A program made the translations under genes and the position numbers. Below are positions 44,810 to 54,309 of a DNA stretch of 64,000 nt, piece by piece (the stretch's first letter is position 1; each line of letters begins with the position of its first letter). The notes under the pieces were generated by a model. That model was given only the letters and a program-made list of their open reading frames with translations. It searched no databases and was not told the DNA's origin. Where the stretch lies: contig NZ_CP036423.1 in NCBI RefSeq assembly GCF_009910365.1, positions 2,666,001 through 2,730,000 on the forward strand, in the 5' to 3' direction. This DNA comes from Aequoribacter fuscus. GTDB lineage: Bacteria; Pseudomonadota; Gammaproteobacteria; Pseudomonadales; Halieaceae.

Positions 44810-45019
44810 ATGCCTGCACATAAACCCGAAGCCCTAGAGCAAAAGATCGACCAACTCATTGCGTTGTGCAAAGAGCTTAACGCCGAAAACCAAATGCTGC
44901 TGGAACAACGCAACAGTTGGTATCGTGAGCGTCAAATGCTGGTCGAGCAAAACCAAGCCGTAAAAAATAAAGTCTCTACGGTGCTGGCTAAATTACAAGC
45001 CATGGAGCGTAGCGCGTGA
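44810..45019 (+). CDS. Small coiled-coil protein, ZapB-like (TIGR02449 type)
   Basis: This 69-aa protein is almost entirely a coiled coil (LEQKIDQLIALCKELNAENQMLLEQ), with leucines and asparagines in heptad spacing. Proteins of this size and location, overlapping the zapA start, belong to the TIGR02449/ZapB-like family and are thought to help link ZapA-FtsZ at the septum. Its TGA stop overlaps the zapA GTG. Confidence 0.85.
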   Translation: MPAHKPEALEQKIDQLIALCKELNAENQMLLEQRNSWYRERQMLVEQNQAVKNKVSTVLAKLQAMERSA

Positions 45020-45345
45020 ATAAACCTTCCGGTGTCACGATTAACCTGCTGGATAAGCAATATCAAATTGCCTGCCCAGATGAGGAGCGCGAAGACTTAA
45101 CGCTATCGGCGCGCTACCTTGACCAGCAAATGCGCAATATCAAGGCATCGGGCAAGGTCGTCGGCCTGGACCGTATTGCGATCATGGCGGCCTTAAATAT
45201 CAGTCATGAATTGCTCAAGCTCAGTCGCGAACACAAAGCGTCATTGGAGCAAGCGCAGGACCCCGTAGACTCCGCGTCATCAGCAAAACTGTGCGAAAAA
45301 ATCGAAGAAGCTCTGTATGAGCTACGTCAACTAAAGATTAGTTAA
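45016..45345 (+). CDS. zapA: Cell division protein ZapA
   Basis: ZapA binds FtsZ and promotes protofilament bundling at midcell. The 109-aa protein has the ZapA N-terminal domain (GVTINLLDKQYQIACPDEEREDL, then LSARYLDQQMRNIKASGKVVGLDRIAIMAALNIS in outline) and a C-terminal coiled coil. The GTG start overlaps the preceding stop, indicating coupling. It is followed by 6S RNA and ygfA, the classical zapA-ssrS-ygfA order. Confidence 0.95.
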   Translation: MNKPSGVTINLLDKQYQIACPDEEREDLTLSARYLDQQMRNIKASGKVVGLDRIAIMAALNISHELLKLSREHKASLEQAQDPVDSASSAKLCEKIEEALYELRQLKIS

Positions 45346-45372
45346 TTCGAGGCATTGCGCCCCTGAATACGC

Positions 45373-45378
45373 TATACT
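45373..45378 (+). promoter_or_regulatory. -10 box of 6S RNA
   Basis: TATACT 7 nt before the predicted 6S RNA 5' end. No strong -35 is visible. Confidence 0.6.
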
Positions 45379-45384
45379 AAGCGC

Positions 45385-45561
45385 GGATTCCTGGCATATT
45401 CGCCAGATATTTGTGTCCGCGAGCCGATATCAGCAAATCAGGGGCAAGCTCGCAGCGTCGGTGTGCACGTCCGCTCGACGGAAAGCCTAAAGCACTGCAG
45501 TAAGTCCCGCCTTGAACCGTTGGGTTCAAGGGCGCCCTTATCAGCGGTATGTTGGGAGTCC
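45385..45561 (+). ncRNA. ssrS: 6S RNA
   Basis: 6S RNA mimics an open promoter and binds sigma-70 RNA polymerase in stationary phase. The 177-nt region lies between zapA and ygfA, the conserved ssrS place. It contains the hallmark GAGCCGATAT, the hairpin CCTTGAACC-GTT-GGGTTCAAGG, and ends that pair (GGATTCC with GGAGTCC) to close the long rod. Overall length and order of elements match E. coli 6S RNA. The 45562-45711 stretch after it shows no gene and is probably the joint 6S-ygfA transcript. Confidence 0.92.
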
Positions 45562-45711
45562 TTTTCACCCCTCGACCTTTTATGTCCACGTTCTATGGTC
45601 TGTCGCGTTAAGCACAGATACACTCACAGATCGTAGCAACACAGTAATCCGCCACCTGCGCACGTTCTGCCTGGAGGCGATAGTGCACGACTAGCTCGAA
45701 CTCGATGAAAT

Positions 45712-46290
45712 ATGAACAACCAAGAAACTATCGCTCAGCACAAGCAGAACTTACGCCTTGAACTCAAGCAACGACGCCGGTCTGTCACGCCTGCCCAGAG
45801 AGATCGAGCAGCTGAGCAAATAGCGAAGTCCGCCTTGGCCCTAGCGAGCAACAGCAAACGCATCGGTCTTTATTACGCACTGCCCAACGAAGCGCCCACT
45901 CGGCCTTTAGCTCAGGCGCTGTGGAAAATCGGCAAACACGTCTACCTTCCACGTATCCACAACGATCGCCACTTACACTTTTTTTTGTGGGAGCAAGACA
46001 CTGTTCTAGAATCCGGCAAGCTTGGCATACCCACACCAACAAGCAACAACACTGAAATTGCCGCTGAGAATCTCGATCTAATATTCATACCGCTGCTGGG
46101 GTTTGATCAATCGGGGCATCGCTTAGGCATGGGCGGCGGGTACTACGACACCACGCTATCTCGCACTGCGCAACCAATTAAGATCGGGCTAGCGTTTGAG
46201 TGTCAAGAGGTCGAACAAGTCCCTGTCGAGGAGCACGACATTCGCCTAGACCTCTTGATTACTGAATCGCGCGTGTTGCGCTTTCAATAA
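45712..46290 (+). CDS. ygfA: 5-formyltetrahydrofolate cyclo-ligase
   Basis: Converts 5-formyl-THF to 5,10-methenyl-THF with ATP. The 192-aa protein shows the N-terminal basic RLELKQRRRSV helix, PRIHNDRHLHFFLW, and the substrate and ATP loop LGFDQSGHRLGMGGGYYDTTL. Its place after 6S RNA is the conserved one, where processing of a joint transcript is known in E. coli. Confidence 0.95.
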   Translation: MNNQETIAQHKQNLRLELKQRRRSVTPAQRDRAAEQIAKSALALASNSKRIGLYYALPNEAPTRPLAQALWKIGKHVYLPRIHNDRHLHFFLWEQDTVLESGKLGIPTPTSNNTEIAAENLDLIFIPLLGFDQSGHRLGMGGGYYDTTLSRTAQPIKIGLAFECQEVEQVPVEEHDIRLDLLITESRVLRFQ

Positions 46291-46293
46291 TCT

Positions 46294-46440
46294 CTACTCT
46301 GAATAGACACCTGCTTGCAGGGGTGTCTCGGGGTTACGCGCCTCGGTCTTTCCGGCAAACATAGGTCCCACCACCGACACCAAAGCCCCCAACACAAAGC
46401 ATACAGCAAGCACCACTAACGCATCTGGTTTACGTTTCAC
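46294..46440 (-). CDS. Small single-pass membrane protein, 48 aa
   Basis: This short frame lies between ygfA and ilvA. It starts with GTG, then KRKPDA, a hydrophobic helix (LVVLAVCFVLGALVSVVG) and a polar tail (AGKTEARNPETPLQAGVYSE), the pattern of a small inner-membrane protein with the basic end inside. The ribosome-binding site is weak (GGGCTAAG). A palindrome and a possible promoter lie upstream at 46497. I do not recognise a family. It converges with ygfA, 3 nt from its stop. Confidence 0.6.
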   Translation of the reverse strand: MKRKPDALVVLAVCFVLGALVSVVGPMFAGKTEARNPETPLQAGVYSE

Positions 46441-46496
46441 GACTTAGCCCATTGTTTCTTACGGCGCTCCTCTGCGGGGGCGCTCGCTTCTAATAC

Positions 46497-46511
46497 TGTG
46501 AATATTTCACA
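46497..46511. promoter_or_regulatory. Palindrome TGTGAATATTTCACA upstream of the 48-aa gene
   Basis: Perfect 6-bp arms TGTGAA and TTCACA around TAT. It recalls a CRP site, but the spacing between TGTGA and TCACA is 5 and not 6. It lies where the -35/-10 region of the small gene should be (TATTAG follows on the minus strand). Confidence 0.5.
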
Positions 46512-46527
46512 AATGAAAGGAAAAGCT

Positions 46528-46556
46528 AGCACTACCAATAAGTATTGGCAAGTGCT
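46528..46556 (-). terminator. Hairpin terminator after ilvA
   Basis: Arms AGCACT-CCAATA pair with TATTGG-AGTGCT, with small mismatches. On the minus strand the stem is followed by AGCTTTTCCTTT. It is about 38 nt beyond the ilvA stop. Confidence 0.65.
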
Positions 46557-46594
46557 GAGGCTTAAAAATTTAAATGCTTAACAAAGACATCCCA

Positions 46595-48133
46595 TCAAGA
46601 TGCCGCTTGCTCGGTGCTGGCCAGAAATTGCTGGTAAGCCGTATTGTTTGTCTCGTTCCAGAATCGATAGCCTAGGCGATTAAACGCTTCTTCTAATAGC
46701 GGCTCGTCTTTCTTACCCGCCTGAAAACCTACCAGCACACGCCCGTACGCGGCACCGTGATTTCGATAGTGGAACAAGCTGATGTTCCAACGATGTCCGA
46801 GTACCGATAAGAATTTGGCCAAAGCACCGGGGCGCTCGGGGAATTCAAAGCGGTAGACGAGTTCTTGACCTGCCTTGAGCGGCACATGCCCACCCACCAT
46901 AAAACGGACATGCAGCTTCGCCATTTCATTATCGGTAAGATCTTCCACCTGATAATCGGACTCACGCAAAGAGCTTAACAAGCGTTCCAAATCATCACCG
47001 GCGGGGTTCACACTTAAGCCCACAAAAACTCGCGCTTTTGCTGCATCTGCGTAGCGGTAGTTAAACTCTGTGATATTCCGCTTACCGATCGCCTGACAAA
47101 AGGTTTTAAAGGCACCGGGTCGCTCGGGAATGACGGCACTGAGCACCGCCTCACGCTTTTCACCGATCTCGGTGCGCTCTGAAATGTAACGTAAGCGATC
47201 AAAATTGGTATTAGCCCCGCTGACGATAGTCAAAAGGGTTTTATCTTCCAACTCTTCCTGCTCGATGTACTTTTTTAGCCCCGCCAACGCCAAGGCACCG
47301 GCCGGCTCCGCAATACTGCGCGTATCTTCAAAAATATCTTTGATGGCGGCACACATTTCGTCGCTGCTGACCGTAATAACACCATCTATCAAATCTTTAA
47401 TGACCCGAAAAGTTTCTTTGCCAATTTGCGCCACCGCGCACCCCTCGGCAAACAGACCGACTTCTTTTAAGGTTCCACGCCGCCCCGTGCGCATCGCCAA
47501 ATCCAAACAGGCAGCATCGTCAGGCTCAACCCCAAAAACTTTGGTTTGCGGCCAGATGTACTTGATGTAGGCGGCCACGCCAGCGAGTAAGCCACCGCCA
47601 CCCACCGGTACAAAAATGGCATCGGGCGCCTCGCCCAACTGACGCACAATTTCCACGCCGACAGTGCCTTGCCCAGCAATGACGTCGGGGTCGTCATAGG
47701 GCGGTATGTAAACCAAGCCCTGGGTCTCAACCAGCTTTTTGGCGTAGGCCGCAGCCTCTTCAAAGGTATCGCCATGCAGTACTGTTTTAGCGCCGCGCCC
47801 TCTTACCGCCTCGACTTTAATCAGAGGCGTTGTTTTAGGCATAACAATGGTAGCTTTTACCTTCATGGTCGCCGCTGCCAGGGCTAGACCCTGCGCATGG
47901 TTGCCTGCAGAGGCCGCCACCACACCACGACTTAGCTCCTGCTTAGAGAGCTTAGACATTTTGTTGTAGGCACCGCGACATTTGAACGAGAACACTGGCT
48001 GCATGTCTTCGCGTTTGAGTAAAATACGATTGCCAAAGCGCTGCGATAACAATCGCGCATCGTCGATGGGCGTTTCACGTGCGACATCGTAAACACGCGC
48101 GTTTAAGATGCGTTTTATGTATGATTGCGGCAT
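46595..48133 (-). CDS. ilvA: Threonine ammonia-lyase, biosynthetic
   Basis: PLP enzyme that makes 2-oxobutanoate from threonine, the first step of isoleucine synthesis. The 512-aa protein has the PLP lysine in FSFKCRGAYNK, the phosphate loop VPVGGGGLLAGVAAYI and SGANTNFDRL at the end of the catalytic domain. Two ACT-like regulatory domains follow (AVIPERPGAFKTFCQAIG and FPERPGALAKFLSVLG), as in the isoleucine-inhibited form. It is divergent from rpiA, as in many relatives. Confidence 0.97.
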   Translation of the reverse strand: MPQSYIKRILNARVYDVARETPIDDARLLSQRFGNRILLKREDMQPVFSFKCRGAYNKMSKLSKQELSRGVVAASAGNHAQGLALAAATMKVKATIVMPKTTPLIKVEAVRGRGAKTVLHGDTFEEAAAYAKKLVETQGLVYIPPYDDPDVIAGQGTVGVEIVRQLGEAPDAIFVPVGGGGLLAGVAAYIKYIWPQTKVFGVEPDDAACLDLAMRTGRRGTLKEVGLFAEGCAVAQIGKETFRVIKDLIDGVITVSSDEMCAAIKDIFEDTRSIAEPAGALALAGLKKYIEQEELEDKTLLTIVSGANTNFDRLRYISERTEIGEKREAVLSAVIPERPGAFKTFCQAIGKRNITEFNYRYADAAKARVFVGLSVNPAGDDLERLLSSLRESDYQVEDLTDNEMAKLHVRFMVGGHVPLKAGQELVYRFEFPERPGALAKFLSVLGHRWNISLFHYRNHGAAYGRVLVGFQAGKKDEPLLEEAFNRLGYRFWNETNNTAYQQFLASTEQAAS

Positions 48134-48249
48134 GGTAGCGTTGGCTTAGTCAAATCAGCGAGTACCATACCAAATTGTGCCTCAAGTTTCAGCAGATTAC
48201 CGTCGATGAATGCAGGCAGATACTCGATACGAACAGCAGAGATAAACCA

Positions 48250-48927
48250 ATGAGCAAAACGCAAGACGAACTGAAACGGGAAGTGGCCCAGGCGGCATTG
48301 GATTTTATTGCTCCGCATCTCACGCCAGCCAGTATGCTCGGCATTGGCACGGGATCGACGGCCAATGAGTTCATTAACTTGCTGGGCACGAGCGGCTTGC
48401 CATTCTCTGGAACCGTTGCCTCGTCGGAAGCATCAGCCCAACGCCTGCGCGACTTTGGCATTCCAGTCCTGGACCTCAGCTTAGTCGACAGCCTGCAGTT
48501 CTACATCGACGGGGCCGATGAAGCTAACGGTGCCTTGGAACTGATCAAAGGTGGCGGTGCAGCGCTAACACGCGAGAAAATTGTGGCTGCAGCGAGCGAG
48601 TTTTTTGTTTGCATTGCCGACGAGTCAAAAGAAGTGGCGACGCTTGGCAAATTCCCGCTCCCTATCGAGGTGATACCAATGGCGGAGAACATCGTCATCA
48701 ACGCCCTTCGCGCGATGGGCGGACGCCCAGAAGTGCGCGAGGGCGTTATAACCGACAATCGCAATATCATCATTGACGTCCACGATTTTATGATCGCAGA
48801 TCCAAAAGCGACCGAAACAGCCATTAATCAAATTACTGGCGTGGTATGTAACGGCCTATTCGCTCATCGAGGTGCCGACTTGTTGCTTTTAAGCGGACAG
48901 ACAGGCGTACGAAGCCTTAGAGCCTAA
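48250..48927 (+). CDS. rpiA: Ribose-5-phosphate isomerase A
   Basis: Interconverts ribose 5-phosphate and ribulose 5-phosphate. The 225-aa protein shows [13 protein letters not shown], the [24 protein letters not shown] active-site region in outline, and [11 protein letters not shown]-like [11 protein letters not shown]. The ATG at 48250 gives the E. coli-like N-terminus; a frame open to 48175 has no ribosome-binding site. It is followed 2 nt later by the marC-family gene. Confidence 0.96.
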   Translation: MSKTQDELKREVAQAALDFIAPHLTPASMLGIGTGSTANEFINLLGTSGLPFSGTVASSEASAQRLRDFGIPVLDLSLVDSLQFYIDGADEANGALELIKGGGAALTREKIVAAASEFFVCIADESKEVATLGKFPLPIEVIPMAENIVINALRAMGGRPEVREGVITDNRNIIIDVHDFMIADPKATETAINQITGVVCNGLFAHRGADLLLLSGQTGVRSLRA

Positions 48928-48929
48928 AC

Positions 48930-49520
48930 ATGGATCCAATTACCGCCTTTGTTACGCTCGCGCTAGTGATGGACCCTTTGGGCAACGTTCCCTTGTTTCT
49001 ATCAGTATTGAAGGACGTACCACAAGAACGTCGCTTTAAAGTCATTCTGCGTGAACTCGTTATTGCATTGGCGGTGATGCTGCTGTTCCTGTTCGCCGGC
49101 GAAAAGGTGCTTAACCTGCTCGGCTTACAACAAGAGGCCATCGCAATTGCTGGTGCGATTATTCTATTTTTAATTGCGATACGCATGATCTTTCCCTCGC
49201 CTCACGGCATCATGGGCGAAACCCCAGAGGGTGAGCCGTTCATTGTACCTCTCGCAATCCCCGCCATTGCAGGCCCATCAGTACTTGCGATCGCCATGCT
49301 GCTGGTCAGCAACGACCCCGCTCGCATGGTTGAGTGGACGATCGCCCTGATCTGCGCGTGGCTCGCGACTTCGGTCGTGCTGCTAGCCTCACCCTTATTA
49401 CTGCGAGCACTGGGCAATCGCGGCCTGATCGCCAGCGAACGCCTGATGGGGATGGTCTTGGTGATTATTGCCGTACAGATGTTTTTTGACGGTGTGGGCA
49501 AGTTTTTACATTTGAACTAG
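48930..49520 (+). CDS. MarC family membrane protein (YhgN-like)
   Basis: This 196-aa integral membrane protein has six hydrophobic segments. It has the MarC/YhgN signature MDPLGNVPLFLSVLK near the N-terminus and VPLAIPAIAGPSVLAIAMLL in the middle. The function of the family is unsettled; the NAAT transporter label is by homology only. It starts 2 nt after the rpiA stop and is probably co-transcribed. Confidence 0.92.
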   Translation: MDPITAFVTLALVMDPLGNVPLFLSVLKDVPQERRFKVILRELVIALAVMLLFLFAGEKVLNLLGLQQEAIAIAGAIILFLIAIRMIFPSPHGIMGETPEGEPFIVPLAIPAIAGPSVLAIAMLLVSNDPARMVEWTIALICAWLATSVVLLASPLLLRALGNRGLIASERLMGMVLVIIAVQMFFDGVGKFLHLN

Positions 49521-49544
49521 ATTGACCCCAGCGAGCCGGCGCCA

Positions 49545-49982
49545 TTAAAACGCCAAGCTGAAGGTAACGGGCCCATCGTTGACAAGAGCAACCTGCATGT
49601 CGGCGCCGAATCGCCCCGTCTGCACGTCCAAACCAGAACCCAGCATACAGCCAACAAAATAGTCGAACATTACATTGGCTTCAGAGGGCGGCATAGCACT
49701 GGAAAAGCTGGGACGAAGACCTTTACGAGTGTCGGCAGCGAGCGTGAATTGCGACACCAGCAACAGGCTTCCACTGACATCGCGCACCGACCTATTCATG
49801 CGCCCCTCGCCATCGGCAAAAACGCGATAGGCGAGCAGTCGTTCTGCCGCGCGCTCGCACAGCTGTCTGGTATCGTCTTTTTCTAAACCGACAAAAACTA
49901 AGAGTCCTTGCTCGATGGCGGCAACTCGGTCACCGCCAACATCTACCGATGCACTTTTCACTCGCTGCAAAAGTAATTGCAT
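49545..49982 (-). CDS. dtd: D-aminoacyl-tRNA deacylase
   Basis: Removes D-amino acids (and Gly) from mischarged tRNAs. The 145-aa protein has the canonical SQFTLAAD motif near residue 78, the KGLRPSFSSAMPP segment and the C-terminal substrate loop NDGPVTF (the usual NxGPVT with Asp inserted). Its length and position, close downstream of typA on the same strand, are usual in gammaproteobacteria. Confidence 0.95.
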   Translation of the reverse strand: MQLLLQRVKSASVDVGGDRVAAIEQGLLVFVGLEKDDTRQLCERAAERLLAYRVFADGEGRMNRSVRDVSGSLLLVSQFTLAADTRKGLRPSFSSAMPPSEANVMFDYFVGCMLGSGLDVQTGRFGADMQVALVNDGPVTFSLAF

Positions 49983-50039
49983 AGAATCACCGAGTCACTT
50001 GCCTTGCCCACCCCCGCCGCGAAGCAGGGGCTCGTCGCT

Positions 50040-51854
50040 TTAGGCTGCGCGCGAAGCGCGCTTGCGCTCGTGCTCAACCAGCAGCTTTTTGCGCAACCGA
50101 ATAGCACTCGGAGTGACCTCAACCAGCTCGTCATCTTCGATAAACTCGAGCGCTTGCTCTAAGGTGTGACGAATCGGTGGCGTCAGCAGCAGGTTTTCAT
50201 CGGTACCGGCAGCACGGATATTCGTCAGCTGCTTTGCTTTCGTTGGGTTAACGGTTAGATCGTTAGAACGACTGTGCAAACCGATGATCTGGCCCTCATA
50301 CACCTCAATGTTCGGATCGATAAATAAGCGACCGCGGTCCTGCAGGGTGAATAAAGAGTAGGCTAAGGTTTTACCTTTCACCATGGATATCAGAACACCA
50401 TTAACACGCCTAGCGATTTCTGTATGTTTAACAGGTGCATAGTGATCAAAGATGTGCGTCATAATCCCACCACCCGACGTGAGCGTCAGGAAGAGCGAGC
50501 GAAAACCGATCAAACCGCGTGCGGGCACCATAAACTCTAAGCGCACTCGACCATTGCCGTCTGGCACCATATTCTCGAGCTCGGCTCGACGATTGCCCAA
50601 CTCTTCCATGATGGCGCCCTGATGCTGGTCTTCACAATCAATGACCAACTGCTCGTAAGGCTCTTGCATCACACCGTCGATTTCTTTGCGGATAACTTCC
50701 GGACGCGAAACACCCAACTCAAAGCCTTCGCGACGCATCGACTCAATCAACACAGACAAGTGCAATTCACCTCGGCCGGACACAATAAATTTATCAGGCG
50801 AATCGCCCTGCACGACACGCAGCGCCACATTATGTATCAATTCACGCTCCAGGCGCTCTTTAATGTTTCGCGACGTCACGTACTTGCCGTCTTTACCCGC
50901 AAAGGGCGAGTCATTTACCTGAAACGTCATGCTCACCGTTGGCTCATCGACCGACAGCGCAGGCAGAGCTTCGATGTGCGCTTGGTCGCACAAGGTATCT
51001 GAAATATTCAAGCCATCGATCCCCGTGATACAAACGATGTCACCGGCCTCAGCTTGGTCAACTTCGACACGCTCTAAACCGTGAAAGCCCATTACCTGAA
51101 GGATTTTTGCGTTGCGCTTGTTGCCTTCTCGATCGACCACAGCCACCGGGGTATTGGGCTTTAATTTGCCGCGAGTGATGCGACCCACGCCGATAACACC
51201 CACGTAGCTCGAGTAGTCCAGCGCTGAAATTTGCATCTGCAGAGGGGAGGTAGCATCAACTTCGGGCTCGGGCACACGCTTGATAATTTCGTTGAACAAG
51301 GGCGTCATGTCGTCGGCCATCTCATTGGGATCTAAACCCGCAATCCCCTGAATCGCCGAGGTGTAAACGATCGGAAAATCCAATTGTGTCTCGTTAGCAC
51401 CCAGACGATCGAACAAATCAAACACCTGATCAATGACCCAGTCTGGTCGAGCACCGGGGCGATCAATTTTGTTCACCACAACAATGGGGTTTAATCCACG
51501 TTCGAAGGCTTTAGAGGTCACAAAGCGCGTTTGTGGCATTGGTCCATCGACAGCATCGACCAATAACAATACCGAATCGACCATCGACAATACACGCTCT
51601 ACCTCGCCACCGAAGTCAGCGTGTCCCGGCGTATCCACGATATTGATACGATAATCGGACCAACGAATCGCCGTGTTTTTCGCCAAAATGGTGATACCGC
51701 GCTCACGTTCTTGGTCGTTACTGTCCATAACACGCTCAGCGCCATCTGAACGGCGATCAAGCGTGCCCGATTGCTGTAACAAACAATCCACTAAGGTTGT
51801 TTTACCATGGTCAACGTGCGCGATGATCGCGATATTGCGGAGCTGTCTAGTCAA
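50040..51854 (-). CDS. typA: Ribosome-associated GTPase TypA/BipA
   Basis: Translational GTPase for stress and cold-linked ribosome assembly. The 604-aa protein has G1 [10 protein letters not shown], the ERGITI switch, G3 [12 protein letters not shown]4 NKID, EF-G-like domains 3 and 5, and the BipA-specific C-terminal domain ([24 protein letters not shown]...). The start is TTG at 51854, giving [12 protein letters not shown] at the usual position, with GAGG upstream. Confidence 0.97.
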   Translation of the reverse strand: MTRQLRNIAIIAHVDHGKTTLVDCLLQQSGTLDRRSDGAERVMDSNDQERERGITILAKNTAIRWSDYRINIVDTPGHADFGGEVERVLSMVDSVLLLVDAVDGPMPQTRFVTSKAFERGLNPIVVVNKIDRPGARPDWVIDQVFDLFDRLGANETQLDFPIVYTSAIQGIAGLDPNEMADDMTPLFNEIIKRVPEPEVDATSPLQMQISALDYSSYVGVIGVGRITRGKLKPNTPVAVVDREGNKRNAKILQVMGFHGLERVEVDQAEAGDIVCITGIDGLNISDTLCDQAHIEALPALSVDEPTVSMTFQVNDSPFAGKDGKYVTSRNIKERLERELIHNVALRVVQGDSPDKFIVSGRGELHLSVLIESMRREGFELGVSRPEVIRKEIDGVMQEPYEQLVIDCEDQHQGAIMEELGNRRAELENMVPDGNGRVRLEFMVPARGLIGFRSLFLTLTSGGGIMTHIFDHYAPVKHTEIARRVNGVLISMVKGKTLAYSLFTLQDRGRLFIDPNIEVYEGQIIGLHSRSNDLTVNPTKAKQLTNIRAAGTDENLLLTPPIRHTLEQALEFIEDDELVEVTPSAIRLRKKLLVEHERKRASRAA

Positions 51855-51898
51855 GGGGGTTTACCTCAGTAGGATGGGCTAGGCCAAAAATGGCGCGC

Positions 51899-51904
51899 AG
51901 TATA
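51899..51904 (-). promoter_or_regulatory. -10 box of typA
   Basis: TATACT on the minus strand in TGTATACTGCGC. The predicted start near 51892 gives a leader of about 38 nt. The same TGTATACT sequence precedes yibN, with a close variant before the DEAD-box gene. Confidence 0.5.
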
Positions 51905-52020
51905 CAGCAGGCCGAGAATGCAAGCTACGGCAGTATTACCGTTACATATCCACATCCCCAGCCCAAAAGATCTGCCTCCCGCTACGCTACTCACCCTCAG
52001 AAAGCCTGTCGCGGCCACTA

Positions 52021-52058
52021 GTGCACCATATTGGCACTTACGCGCACCAATATGGCGC
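52021..52058 (+). promoter_or_regulatory. Two NtrC-type binding sites (enhancer) upstream of glnA
   Basis: GTGCACCATATTGGCAC (52021-52037) and GCGCACCAATATGGCGC (52042-52058) match the NtrC dyad (GCACCA-N3-TGGTGC type). Their centres are 21 bp apart, two helical turns, and about 139 and 118 bp upstream of the predicted start, as in the E. coli glnA enhancer. Apart from these, the sigma-54 promoter and the typA -10, I see nothing else in the 406-bp gap. Confidence 0.85.
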
Positions 52059-52141
52059 AAAAACCTCGTTTAGATCCATCCGATTTAGCTTCAAACCCAC
52101 AAAAACAGTGCGAAATCGCCGAAATCGGTGCACAATCAACA

Positions 52142-52157
52142 TGGCACACATATTGCT
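52142..52157 (+). promoter_or_regulatory. Sigma-54 promoter of glnA
   Basis: TGGCAC-N5-TTGCT, with GG and GC exactly 10 bp apart, is a consensus -24/-12 element. The predicted start near 52168 leaves a leader of about 93 nt to the glnA ATG. Together with the NtrC sites it shows nitrogen control. Confidence 0.9.
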
Positions 52158-52260
52158 TTTAGGTTGTTAGCGATTTTGGACCAAGGACCACCATTAGGGG
52201 ACGCCTGAGGTTCACACAACCGCAAACAGGCAAAAGCCCGCAATCAACGGAGGAATTACA

Positions 52261-53667
52261 ATGTCAGAGCATACTCTGGATCTTATCAAAAGCAGCGAAG
52301 CACGCTGGGTGGACTTACGCTTTACCGACACCAAGGGTAAAGAACAACACGTAACCATTCCTGCGTCGGAAGTAGACGAAGACTTTTTCGAAGAAGGCAA
52401 AATGTTCGATGGCTCATCGATCGCCGGCTGGAAAGGCATCAACGAATCAGACATGATCTTAATGCCCGATGACGCGGCGTCTGTGTTAGACCCGTTCACC
52501 GACGATGCGACCGTTATCGTTCGCTGCAACATCATCGAACCTACCACGATGCAGGGTTACGATCGCGACCCTCGCTCGATTGCACAACGCGCAGAAGACT
52601 ACCTGAAAACAACGGGTATCGGTGACACCGCATTCTTCGGCCCAGAGCCAGAATTCTTCGTGTTTGACGACATCAAATGGCACGCTGACATCAGCGGTGC
52701 AGGCTATACCATCAACTCCGAAGAAGCTGCGTGGGCATCAAACCTGCACTACGATGGCGGCAACACAGGCCACCGTCCTGGCGTGAAAGGCGGTTACTTC
52801 CCCGTACCACCAGTCGATTCGCTGCATGAGTTACGCGCAGCCATGTGTATCGCCATGGAAGAAATGGGCCTACCCATTGAAGTACATCACCACGAAGTGG
52901 GCACCGCGGGTCAGTGTGAGATCGGCGTCAAGTTCAACACCCTGGTGAAAAAAGCTGACGAAGTTCAAATTCTAAAGTACTGCGTACTCAACGTAGCGCA
53001 CGGCTTTGGCAAAACAGCGACCTTTATGCCCAAACCACTGGTTGGCGACAACGGCTCAGGCATGCACGTTCACCAGTCTATCAGCAAAGACGGCGTTAAC
53101 ATGTTCGCTGGCGACGGCTACGCAGGACTGTCTGACACTGCGCTGTACTACATCGGCGGTATCATCAAGCACGCTCGTGCCCTGAACGCCTTTACGAACG
53201 CGTCTACCAACAGCTACAAGCGTTTGGTACCAGGCTTCGAAGCTCCTGTTATGTTGGCTTACTCAGCCCGTAACCGCTCCGCGTCAATCCGTATTCCTTA
53301 CGAGCCAAGCCCCAAAGGCAAGCGCGTAGAGGTGCGATTCCCTGACCCAACAGCTAACCCATACTTGGCTTTCGCAGCGATGCTGATGGCAGGTATTGAT
53401 GGCATCAAGAACAAGATCCACCCTGGCGACGCCGCTGACAAAGATCTTTACGATCTGCCAGCAGAAGAAGCCTTGGCGATTCCAACCGTATGTTCTTCGC
53501 TGCAACAAGCGCTTGAGTCACTGGACGCAGACCGCGCATTCTTAACCGAAGGTGGCGTATTCTCTGACGACATGATCGATGCTTACATCGACCTGAAAAT
53601 GGAAGAAGTCACCCGCTTGAACATGACGACTCACCCCGTTGAGTTCGACATGTACTACTCTTGCTAA
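52261..53667 (+). CDS. glnA: Glutamine synthetase, type I
   Basis: Forms glutamine from glutamate, ammonia and ATP in a dodecamer. The 468-aa protein shows [17 protein letters not shown], the metal site in [22 protein letters not shown], and [11 protein letters not shown]. The loop KDLYDLP holds the tyrosine adenylylated by GlnE in GSI-beta enzymes. A strong GGAGG site precedes the ATG. It is driven by sigma-54 and NtrC (sites upstream), with ntrBC downstream. Confidence 0.98.
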   Translation: MSEHTLDLIKSSEARWVDLRFTDTKGKEQHVTIPASEVDEDFFEEGKMFDGSSIAGWKGINESDMILMPDDAASVLDPFTDDATVIVRCNIIEPTTMQGYDRDPRSIAQRAEDYLKTTGIGDTAFFGPEPEFFVFDDIKWHADISGAGYTINSEEAAWASNLHYDGGNTGHRPGVKGGYFPVPPVDSLHELRAAMCIAMEEMGLPIEVHHHEVGTAGQCEIGVKFNTLVKKADEVQILKYCVLNVAHGFGKTATFMPKPLVGDNGSGMHVHQSISKDGVNMFAGDGYAGLSDTALYYIGGIIKHARALNAFTNASTNSYKRLVPGFEAPVMLAYSARNRSASIRIPYEPSPKGKRVEVRFPDPTANPYLAFAAMLMAGIDGIKNKIHPGDAADKDLYDLPAEEALAIPTVCSSLQQALESLDADRAFLTEGGVFSDDMIDAYIDLKMEEVTRLNMTTHPVEFDMYYSC

Positions 53668-53685
53668 GCGACACCACTCAAGCAC

Positions 53686-53711
53686 AAAGCCCGCCACTGG
53701 CGGGCTTTTTT
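53686..53711 (+). terminator. Intrinsic terminator of glnA
   Basis: AAAGCCCGCC-ACT-GGCGGGCTTTTTT, 19 nt after the glnA stop: a strong stem with a six-T tract. It separates glnA from the DUF4124 gene. Confidence 0.93.
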
Positions 53712-53774
53712 ATTGCTGACACAAACGATTCGCTCTGCTAGTCTGGATATCCTTAGGAAACACTCGGTTTTTAA

Positions 53775-54308
53775 ATGCGAATTGCTCTGTTGTTTTTGAT
53801 GCTAACGCTCTCTAGCTTCGCACAGGGGCAGACCCGAATTTACAAAGTGGTGGATGCAAATGGCAACATTACATTCACCGATAAGCCGCCCATAAGCACC
53901 CAAGAAAAGTCGAGCGCCGTAGAACTCAATCAGATCAATATCAGTGCACCGCCACCGGAGCGTGCGCGCAACACCAGCATCGACAACAGCAAGCCTGAAG
54001 CCAATATCGACTACGACATCACCATCACCAGCCCGCCAGACAGCACGACCATTCCCATGGGACCGGGCAACTTCTCACTCAGCGCCTCGGTTAGCCCTGC
54101 GCTGGAATATGGCGATAAATTGCAACTTATCCTCAACGGTGAGCCTTACGGCAGGCCTCAAAGCACCAGTACTTGGGGCCTAACAAATGTGCTTCGTGGC
54201 GCTCACGACCTGTCGATTCAGGCGGTGAGCGACTCAGGTAAAGTACTCTCGCAATCACGCCCTGTTCGCGTCTATGTACTGAGACCCTCCAAACTCTATC
54301 GCAACTAG
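53775..54308 (+). CDS. DUF4124 domain protein
   Basis: The 177-aa product has a signal peptide (RIALLFLMLTLSSFAQG) and an N-terminal DUF4124 domain (RIYKVVDANGNITFTDKPP). The C-terminal part resembles a Big/Ig-like sheet (ITSPPDSTTIPMGPGNFSLSASV). It is periplasmic and of unknown function. A gene of this kind between glnA and ntrB is familiar from Pseudomonas-like genomes, so it may be tied to the nitrogen locus by history rather than function. An NtrC-type site follows its stop. Confidence 0.88.
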   Translation: MRIALLFLMLTLSSFAQGQTRIYKVVDANGNITFTDKPPISTQEKSSAVELNQINISAPPPERARNTSIDNSKPEANIDYDITITSPPDSTTIPMGPGNFSLSASVSPALEYGDKLQLILNGEPYGRPQSTSTWGLTNVLRGAHDLSIQAVSDSGKVLSQSRPVRVYVLRPSKLYRN

Positions 54309-54309
54309 C

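Noticed and set aside
45512-45694. 60-aa plus-strand frame downstream of zapA
   Set aside because: It overlaps the 3' part of 6S RNA and has no ribosome-binding site or protein features.
46497-46511. CRP binding site
   Set aside because: TGTGA and TCACA are separated by 5 bp instead of 6, so I list it only as an unassigned palindrome.
51866-52060. 64-aa leftward frame upstream of typA
   Set aside because: It covers the NtrC sites of glnA and the typA -10 box and lacks any protein signature.
52160-52260. Glutamine riboswitch in the glnA leader
   Set aside because: No recognisable glnA-motif core was seen, and nitrogen control is already explained by sigma-54 and NtrC sites.
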